This document shows, piece by piece, positions 5,813 through 10,506 of a stretch of DNA of 10,506 nucleotides. Each line of letters opens with the position of its first letter. Positions within the stretch are counted from its first letter, which is position 1. The DNA is from Candidatus Nitrosopelagicus sp. Lineage in GTDB: Archaea > Thermoproteota > Nitrososphaeria > Nitrososphaerales > Nitrosopumilaceae. The stretch is from positions 1-10,506 of the forward strand of contig DTTB01000056.1 of NCBI GenBank assembly GCA_012964965.1, written 5' to 3'. The translations under genes were made by a program, and so were the position numbers. Below the pieces are notes generated by a model. It was given only the letters and a program-made list of their open reading frames with translations, was not told where the DNA came from and made no database searches.

Positions 5813-6889
5813 AATTCCTGGTGGTAATGGTGCACACAAAAATCCAAGAATTGCAATAACAACAAACATTTTTTTTCTGTTTTTTGTGAGTGGTGAAACA
5901 TCATCTAGTGGTTTTGCATCTTGGCTTCTGCTACTTAATAATAGAATAAACAATGCCATAAACCAATATCCTAAAGCAGCCAAAACACCCATGCTTGCAT
6001 AAGTTGCAATTTGATGCCATTTTTTTCCAAAAAGAGCTCGTGCCATATGTCCCCCATCTAGCTGCCACGCTGGTAATAAATTCAAAAATGTAATAAGAAA
6101 TCCTATCCAAGCAGCAAATAAGATCGGAGACATTATTACTTGTGTATTGTCCCCACCTTTGTCAAAAATTGCAAGTGACGCTGTCATCAACAATGGTTGG
6201 TTCATTTCTATTAGTTGTGAGTTCTCAAACAATTCTTCAGCTATCACAATATCTATTTCCGGTGATGTATACGCGCCAAAAACAGAAACTATTATTGCTA
6301 TGACTAAGCCTGCAATGGGACCAGCAATTGCTACATCAAACAGAATGTCTCGATTAATTATAAGTCCTTTTGACTGAATCAGTGCGCCGAACGTTGGTAT
6401 ACCAAAAACTGGTATTCCAGGTATAAAATATGGCCAACTTGTTTTGATTTTATGTTTTTTAGCAGCAATTAAATGACCAGACTCATGCACACCTAGAATT
6501 CCTATAAGTGAGAACGCATAGAGAATTGACATCTCAAAAGGATCCCCAATAAATGAAAGCGTATTTACAAAATCAGTTCTAAAGTAACCATCAATCAATA
6601 CCATTGTTACGGTCACGGCAAAAAGTATTCTCGGCATCCATGATTTTGATAACCATTTTCTTTTTTTTCGCTCAAAGCTAGTTACAAAAACATAGATTCC
6701 ATCTGAATCTTTTTCAATACGGGCTAGCATGTTTATGAATTCTAATTGTCTGGCTAGGCTAACAAACTTGTTTTTGAAGTCTTTATCTTCGATTTTGAAC
6801 TTCAAACTCCCATCATTAATTATTAGATCTTCGACTCCAAAGATCGAAGAAACAATTGAGATTACATGTTCTTGAGTTGGTTCAGTCAT
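5804..6889 (-). CDS. M50-family (site-2-type) membrane metalloprotease
   Basis: Intramembrane zinc protease family that cleaves membrane-bound substrates. The 361-residue protein begins with a soluble domain of about 80 residues, followed by a basic stretch (ERKKRKW) and roughly seven hydrophobic segments. The zinc motif HESGH (135-139) sits in the second segment (ILGVHESGHLIAAKKHK), and the third ligand is Asp278 in LLPAWQLDGGH (271-281), equivalent to the NPxDG motif. Both halves of the active site are intact, so it should be active. The overall form resembles archaeal and EGY-type M50 proteins with an N-terminal soluble domain rather than PDZ-containing RseP. The substrate is unknown and no anti-sigma-like or regulator gene is adjacent. 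The start ATG at 6889 faces the divergent acetyltransferase across 68 bases. The 3' end overlaps the LarA-like gene. Confidence 0.9.
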   Translation of the reverse strand: MTEPTQEHVISIVSSIFGVEDLIINDGSLKFKIEDKDFKNKFVSLARQLEFINMLARIEKDSDGIYVFVTSFERKKRKWLSKSWMPRILFAVTVTMVLIDGYFRTDFVNTLSFIGDPFEMSILYAFSLIGILGVHESGHLIAAKKHKIKTSWPYFIPGIPVFGIPTFGALIQSKGLIINRDILFDVAIAGPIAGLVIAIIVSVFGAYTSPEIDIVIAEELFENSQLIEMNQPLLMTASLAIFDKGGDNTQVIMSPILFAAWIGFLITFLNLLPAWQLDGGHMARALFGKKWHQIATYASMGVLAALGYWFMALFILLLSSRSQDAKPLDDVSPLTKNRKKMFVVIAILGFLCAPLPPGILP

Positions 6890-6957
6890 TTTAAATCATA
6901 CAAGTATATTCCATTAATTGGTTTTCTGCTTTAGAAATAAATATTTGGATGTACTAA

Positions 6958-7467
6958 TTGGAAATATTGCAAGTTATTCTAAGACAAGTAGGAGATTGTA
7001 TTTTTAGGCGATGTGAACTTGTCGATATTATACCTGTAATGGAAATCAATCTCAGGACACTTCCTGAACATTATTCTGACTACTTTTATGAGAGCCTTAT
7101 TGCGGAGTTACCAGAGGCATTTGTCGTAGCTGAGATATCTGGAAAAATAATAGGTTACATAATGTGCAAGATGGAATATGGGTTTTCAAATTTTAAAAAA
7201 TTGGGTTTTGTAAAAAAAGGCCACGTAGTATCTGTTTCTGTGATGGATGAATATCGTGGTAGGGGGTTAGGAATGGCACTGGTTGATGAGGCTATAAAAG
7301 GAGTAAAAATAAGACAATGCGGAGAACTGTATTTGGAAGTTAGATGTAGTAATGTAGCAGCTGTGAAATTATATGAGAAAATAGACTTCACTATACAGCA
7401 GAGATTAAAATCATATTATCGTGATGGCGAGGATGCCTATCTAATGGCAATTAATTTTCCTAGCTAG
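6958..7467 (+). CDS. rimI: GNAT N-acetyltransferase, RimI/Ard1-like
   Basis: Acetyl-CoA-dependent N-terminal acetyltransferase; archaeal RimI/Ard1 enzymes acetylate protein N termini. The 169-residue frame has the GNAT core: FRRCELVDIIPVMEIN (17-32), the acetyl-CoA loop VSVMDEYRGRGLGMALV (92-108) with the R-G-x-G-x-G pattern, and LEVRCSNVAAVKLYEKIDF (126-144), where the usual Gly of LYxxxGF is Asp. YYRDGEDAYLMAI near the C terminus is also characteristic of archaeal RimI. The start is uncertain: TTG 6958 and TTG 6967 are both in frame, and an ATG at 6949 is cut off by TAA. AAATAAATATTT at about 6936-6947 would suit a start near 6965. No KEOPS gene lies beside it. It is separated from the next gene by 36 bases. 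Confidence 0.88.
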   Translation: MEILQVILRQVGDCIFRRCELVDIIPVMEINLRTLPEHYSDYFYESLIAELPEAFVVAEISGKIIGYIMCKMEYGFSNFKKLGFVKKGHVVSVSVMDEYRGRGLGMALVDEAIKGVKIRQCGELYLEVRCSNVAAVKLYEKIDFTIQQRLKSYYRDGEDAYLMAINFPS

Positions 7468-7471
7468 ATTC

Positions 7472-7481
7472 AAATAAATAA
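7472..7481 (+). promoter_or_regulatory. Putative TATA box of the small membrane protein gene
   Basis: AAATAAATAA is centred about 26-28 bp before ATG 7504, supporting a leaderless start there rather than the in-frame TTG 7489 or GTG 7492. Confidence 0.4.
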
Positions 7482-7503
7482 CTAAGAGTTGGTGTTTAGC
7501 GCA

Positions 7504-7728
7504 ATGTCAAAACGCAAAACTCGGGGCATTTTAATATTTATTCTATCCATATCAGCATTTTTTGTATATGCGTATCTCTTGATGCTATCAGTTTGGAGTC
7601 CAATAGTTTTGCAATTAACTATTCTAATGATTGTTGGAGGAATTCTGGGTGTAATATCTTGGATGGGATATATGATGGCTACAACAAAATCTCCTACTTC
7701 ATCAATTATACAAGATGAAGAGAAATAA
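7504..7728 (+). CDS. Small two-helix membrane protein, function unknown
   Basis: I do not recognise a family. The 74-residue protein starts with a basic stretch (MSKRKTRG), has two hydrophobic segments at about 9-30 and 35-60 separated by a short SVWSP turn, and ends in a hydrophilic tail with IIQDEEK. The positive-inside rule would place the N terminus in the cytoplasm, and two helices would return the acidic tail there. A Gly-rich second helix (IVGGILGVISWMGYMM) could pack against another helix. An in-frame TTG at 7489 would add five residues, but the upstream AT box favours ATG 7504. It follows the acetyltransferase and its stop lies one base from the convergent methyltransferase stop. It is probably real, given the promoter and clear topology. 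Confidence 0.7.
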   Translation: MSKRKTRGILIFILSISAFFVYAYLLMLSVWSPIVLQLTILMIVGGILGVISWMGYMMATTKSPTSSIIQDEEK

Positions 7729-7729
7729 T

Positions 7730-8557
7730 CTACTTTTCTATTCTAACATCAACTACTGTTTGATAGAATCTGGGACCAACAGGTCTAACTATTTTTGATT
7801 TTAGTATTGTAGATTTTATAGGAATTTTCTCTATGAAATGTAGCTCTGATAGTTTTGGGGCATCTAATTTTTTGTCAGCGTGGATATGTGAATAGTAGTG
7901 AATAACACCATTACTTTTTGTTGTTAGAACTGCGGAGTTTAGAAATTCATCTGATTTTTCAGGGAGTAACATGAGCGTTCTATCCGACTTGTTTTCCAAT
8001 TGATTTTTTATAACTTTGAGGGCGTCACCATGAATCGTTATCACATTTCCTGCAAGTTTATTTAGCGCAATGTTTTTTTTGCATAGTTTGGCAGCATCAG
8101 GATTTATATCAATATTATACACAGTGCATTTTTTCTTTTTTGCGGCAATAATTGAAAACATACCTATACCTCCAAACATATTAACCACTACTTCATCATC
8201 ATTTACTAATTCTGCAATTCGTATTCGTTCAGATGATAGTCTTGGAGAAAAAAATACTTTTTTAACATCAACAACAAATCTGCATCCAGATTCCCTGTAC
8301 TCAGTCTCTGTTTTGTCGTCTCCCGCTAAAATTTCTAAATCTCGTGTTCTAAATTCTCCCTCTACGGAGGATGATTGATAGAAAACAGACTTGGCACTCT
8401 TCACTTGTTCCAAAAGTGTCTCACCAATCAATTTTTTCTTTGATAACAACGAATCAGGTATTCTTACTACGATGATGTTGCCAACTTGGTCGAATGCTGA
8501 AATCAATTCATCAGATTCTTTTGAAGTAAGAATAGCTTCTAATGTTTTTTTTAACAT
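7730..8557 (-). CDS. Trm5/TYW2-family tRNA G37 methyltransferase or wyosine transferase
   Basis: Class I SAM-binding enzyme of the family that makes m1G37 (Trm5) or adds the aminocarboxypropyl group of wyosine (TYW2/Taw2) on archaeal tRNA. With start ATG 8557 it is 275 residues. Family regions: FRTRDLEILAGDDKTETEY (69-87), the VFFSPRLSSERIRIAELV block (101-118), SAM motif I VNMFGGIGMFSI (125-136), DINPDAAKLCKKNIALNK (150-167), and GVIHYY (217-222). Motif IV reads LMLLPEKS where canonical Trm5 has MNLP, and motif I has GIGMF rather than GVGPF; both changes lean toward TYW2-like members, so the exact reaction is left open. An ATG at 8653 would extend it 32 codons into the conserved ABCE1 C terminus, an 86-nt overlap; I take that part as a frame shadow. 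ATG 8557 is 10 nt after the ABCE1 stop, suggesting co-transcription and reinitiation. No Shine-Dalgarno is seen. Confidence 0.87.
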   Translation of the reverse strand: MLKKTLEAILTSKESDELISAFDQVGNIIVVRIPDSLLSKKKLIGETLLEQVKSAKSVFYQSSSVEGEFRTRDLEILAGDDKTETEYRESGCRFVVDVKKVFFSPRLSSERIRIAELVNDDEVVVNMFGGIGMFSIIAAKKKKCTVYNIDINPDAAKLCKKNIALNKLAGNVITIHGDALKVIKNQLENKSDRTLMLLPEKSDEFLNSAVLTTKSNGVIHYYSHIHADKKLDAPKLSELHFIEKIPIKSTILKSKIVRPVGPRFYQTVVDVRIEK

Positions 8558-8567
8558 ACGTGACAAT

Positions 8568-10346
8568 TTAGTAATAGAAATTAGATGATGCCTTTTGTGT
8601 TTTGTCCAATCTACTGTTTTCCTTATTAACTCGTGGTCTTTTGCTCTTTTCATCTCTTCTAAATGTAATATTCAATGATTTTAGAAATTCATTCATAGCA
8701 TCTACTTTTGGCATGGGAGATGAGGCATGTCCATTAATACCTGATGTTCCTTGAAAAATAACTATCGAGTCGGAGATAAGATCTAATAATTGTAAATCAT
8801 GATCAATCACCATAGCTGATTTTCCAAAAGACCTGGTAAACTGTTGAATAAATTTAGCAACAGCTATTCTGTCTTCCACATCTAAAAATGCAGATGGTTC
8901 ATCAAGAGCATACAGATCAACCTTTTGTAGAAGACATGCAGCAATTGAAACTTTTTGAAGCTCTCCGCCAGACAAATTTTTAATTGATTTGTTATACAAT
9001 TTTTTGATTTTTAACGGATCGATTATTTGTTCTTCCTCTTGACTTCCCTCAATTAGTCCATCATTTGCTTTGTTCAACAGTGATACAACATCAACATCTA
9101 CGTCATTCGAAAGATATTGTGGTTTATACGAAATTTTGATCTTCTTATATAGACTTCCTGAATCTGGTTTTTCTGCACCGGCAATCATTTTCATCATTGT
9201 AGTCTTACCAAGAGCATTTGCACCCATAATTCCTAAAACTTCACCTTTTCGTATTTGTCCAGGTTCTACAGTAACAGAAAAATTGGGATATTTTTTTTCA
9301 AGAACAGGATATCGAATCATTGTTTCTCCTTCTGTAAACTGCCCTGCAGTTGATGAAACATCAAAGGTAAATTTTTTGTCACGAAACCTAACATTTTCGT
9401 TTGGCAAATAACCATCAAGAAATACATTAATTCCTACCTTTGTAGATAGTACGTTGGATACAATGCCATATGCTGAAGAAACTCCGTAAAGAACTTCAAT
9501 CAAGTCACTTACATAATCTAATAACATTAAATCATGTTCTACTACCATTACACTCTTACCAATTTTTGCTAAGTCTTGTATTACTCTTGCAACACTTGTA
9601 CGCTGGTAAATATCATTATATGATGATGGTTCGTCAAAAAAGTAAAAATCTGCATCTTTTGCTGAAGCTACAGCAACCGCTAATCTTTGCAATTCTCCTC
9701 CACTAAGCTCTTTTACGTGTTGTTCGACCGAGTTTTCCAAGCTTAATGTTTTGATTAATTGATTTGAGACACCCCTGTCATCATATTTTTCAAGCAAATC
9801 TTTGCTTGTACCATCAAACGCTCCGGCTATATTGTAAACTTGCTGTGGCTTTATTGACACGTTGATTTGGTTATTTTTGATCTTTTCAAAATGTGATTTT
9901 AATTCTGTTCCACTGTAATAATCTAAAATTTCGTCCCATTCCGGAGGCACTTCATATTTTCCCAAATTTGGTTTTAAACTTCCTGACAAAATATTGATCA
10001 CTGTGCTTTTCCCCATACCGTTTCTTCCAAGTAATCCTACAACTTCTCCTTTCTTTGGAGTTGGTAGTTTGTACAATCGAAAAGAATTCTGCCCATACTG
10101 ATGAATTTTATCAGTAGCCAGTTCTGTAGCTAAATTAACAATAGTAATTGCATCGAATGGACAAACTTTGACACAAATGCCGCATCCATTACAGATATCT
10201 TCATCAATTTGTGCTTTGTTTATCTCTTCATTAAGAACAATACAATCCGCTCCAGATTTGTTAACTGGACAGTACTTGATGCATTCTAAACCACATTTTT
10301 TCGGTTGACATAGATCTTGATCTAATACCGCTACACGATGAGTCAT
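8568..10346 (-). CDS. abce1: ABCE1/Rli1 ribosome-recycling ATPase
   Basis: Twin-ATPase that splits ribosomal subunits after termination together with aRF1 or Pelota. The 592-residue protein has two N-terminal 4Fe-4S clusters (Cys13, 18, 22, 26 and Cys52, 55, 58, 62). NBD1 has Walker A GLLGRNGMGKST (104-115), signature LSGGELQ (214-220), Walker B FYFFDEP (to 240) and switch His271. NBD2 has Walker A GIMGANALGKTT (372-383), LSGGELQ (458-464), LDEP (481-484) and His516. The C-terminal hinge RPRVNKENSRLDK is also typical. The D-loop after the first Walker B reads SSYND where SSYLD is usual. The start MTHRVAVLDQD is ATG 10346; an upstream in-frame ATG at 10403 adds 19 non-conserved residues and is rejected. 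TTAATTAA at 10366-10373 is a possible TATA box. A Trm5/TYW2-family gene follows in the same orientation 10 nt downstream. Confidence 0.97.
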   Translation of the reverse strand: MTHRVAVLDQDLCQPKKCGLECIKYCPVNKSGADCIVLNEEINKAQIDEDICNGCGICVKVCPFDAITIVNLATELATDKIHQYGQNSFRLYKLPTPKKGEVVGLLGRNGMGKSTVINILSGSLKPNLGKYEVPPEWDEILDYYSGTELKSHFEKIKNNQINVSIKPQQVYNIAGAFDGTSKDLLEKYDDRGVSNQLIKTLSLENSVEQHVKELSGGELQRLAVAVASAKDADFYFFDEPSSYNDIYQRTSVARVIQDLAKIGKSVMVVEHDLMLLDYVSDLIEVLYGVSSAYGIVSNVLSTKVGINVFLDGYLPNENVRFRDKKFTFDVSSTAGQFTEGETMIRYPVLEKKYPNFSVTVEPGQIRKGEVLGIMGANALGKTTMMKMIAGAEKPDSGSLYKKIKISYKPQYLSNDVDVDVVSLLNKANDGLIEGSQEEEQIIDPLKIKKLYNKSIKNLSGGELQKVSIAACLLQKVDLYALDEPSAFLDVEDRIAVAKFIQQFTRSFGKSAMVIDHDLQLLDLISDSIVIFQGTSGINGHASSPMPKVDAMNEFLKSLNITFRRDEKSKRPRVNKENSRLDKTQKASSNFYY

Positions 10347-10365
10347 GAAAACACTCGATCTATCT

Positions 10366-10373
10366 TTAATTAA
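10366..10373 (-). promoter_or_regulatory. Putative TATA box of ABCE1
   Basis: TTAATTAA (in TTTAATTAATAT) is centred about 24 bp upstream of the first base of ATG 10346 on the minus strand, consistent with a leaderless start there. Confidence 0.35.
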
Positions 10374-10404
10374 TATCTCATGATTGTAGAATAAAAACAA
10401 CAAA

Positions 10405-10476
10405 TAGCCCGGCCCGGACTCGAACCGAGGTCAAAGGCTCCAGGGGCCCCTATGCTTGCCACTACACTACCGGGCT
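10405..10476 (-). tRNA. tRNA-Gln(CTG), with C33
   Basis: On the minus strand a 72-nt cloverleaf forms: acceptor AGCCCGG/CCGGGCT with the A1-U72 pair seen in archaeal tRNA-Gln, D stem GTGT/GCAT, anticodon stem GGGGC/GCCTT (two G-T pairs), loop CCCTGGA, variable TGAC, T stem CTCGG/CCGGG with loop TTCGAGT, discriminator A, no CCA. The anticodon reads CTG. Position 33, nearly always T, is C here. The only other register, anticodon TGG (Pro), breaks the stem. A TATATT at 10501-10506 (minus strand) is at TATA distance. Confidence 0.88.
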
Positions 10477-10506
10477 TCAAACACAAGTAAAAAAAATTAG
10501 AATATA

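Noticed and set aside
9070..9411. Plus-strand 113-codon frame inside ABCE1
   Set aside because: Lies opposite conserved ABCE1 NBD2 sequence and has no family features; a shadow.
10347..10403. N-terminal extension of ABCE1 from ATG 10403
   Set aside because: The 19 extra residues are unlike any ABCE1 and cover the likely promoter; MTHRVAVLDQD is the usual start region.
10442..10451. AGGGGCCCCT palindrome
   Set aside because: It is the anticodon stem-loop region of tRNA-Gln, not an independent site.

Overview
The window looks like a core-genome stretch of an ammonia-oxidising archaeon of the Nitrosopumilus/Nitrosarchaeum type (Thaumarchaeota/Nitrososphaerota). The evidence is AT-rich DNA, an archaeal TATA-binding protein, ABCE1/Rli1, an archaeal Trm5/TYW2-family methyltransferase, archaeal-style tRNAs without encoded CCA, a prenyl diphosphate synthase suited to archaeal lipids, and TATA boxes placed about 25 bp before start codons as expected for leaderless mRNAs. 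The genus is inferred from protein character; no 16S or marker gene was compared.

Layout. 1-1504: end of a complex I operon, with nuoN intact and perhaps the last codons of the gene before it. 1494-2465 (minus): a polyprenyl (probably geranylgeranyl) diphosphate synthase and tRNA-Glu(TTC). 2546-3297 (plus): a TenA/PqqC-fold protein closely resembling chlamydial CADD, a self-sacrificing p-aminobenzoate synthase, then a CAT-anticodon tRNA. 3298-3513: a 216-bp intergenic region that appears to hold an unannotated C/D box sRNA, followed by the TBP promoter. 3514-4074: TBP. 4065-4679 (minus): pyrE. 4730-5812: a degenerate LarA-family (DUF2088) protein that seems to have lost the nickel-cofactor and catalytic residues. 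5804-6889 (minus): an M50 site-2-type membrane metalloprotease. 6958-7467: a RimI/Ard1-like N-acetyltransferase. 7504-7728: a small two-helix membrane protein. 7730-10346 (minus): a Trm5/TYW2-family tRNA methyltransferase downstream of ABCE1, with tRNA-Gln(CTG) upstream at 10405-10476.

The region mostly serves information processing: transcription initiation (TBP), ribosome recycling (ABCE1), tRNAs and tRNA modification, and probably rRNA or tRNA 2'-O-methylation through the sRNA. Pyrimidine, lipid and C1-cofactor metabolism and respiration are mixed in. Genes are tightly packed: four convergent pairs overlap by 9-11 nt or are separated by one base, and the pyrE/LarA-like pair appears to share one AT box midway between the two start codons. 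I see no mobile element, CRISPR array or phage gene, and no gene-free stretch longer than about 300 bases. The most interesting items are the C/D box sRNA, the CADD-like enzyme, the LarA-like presumptive pseudoenzyme and the C33-containing tRNA-Gln.
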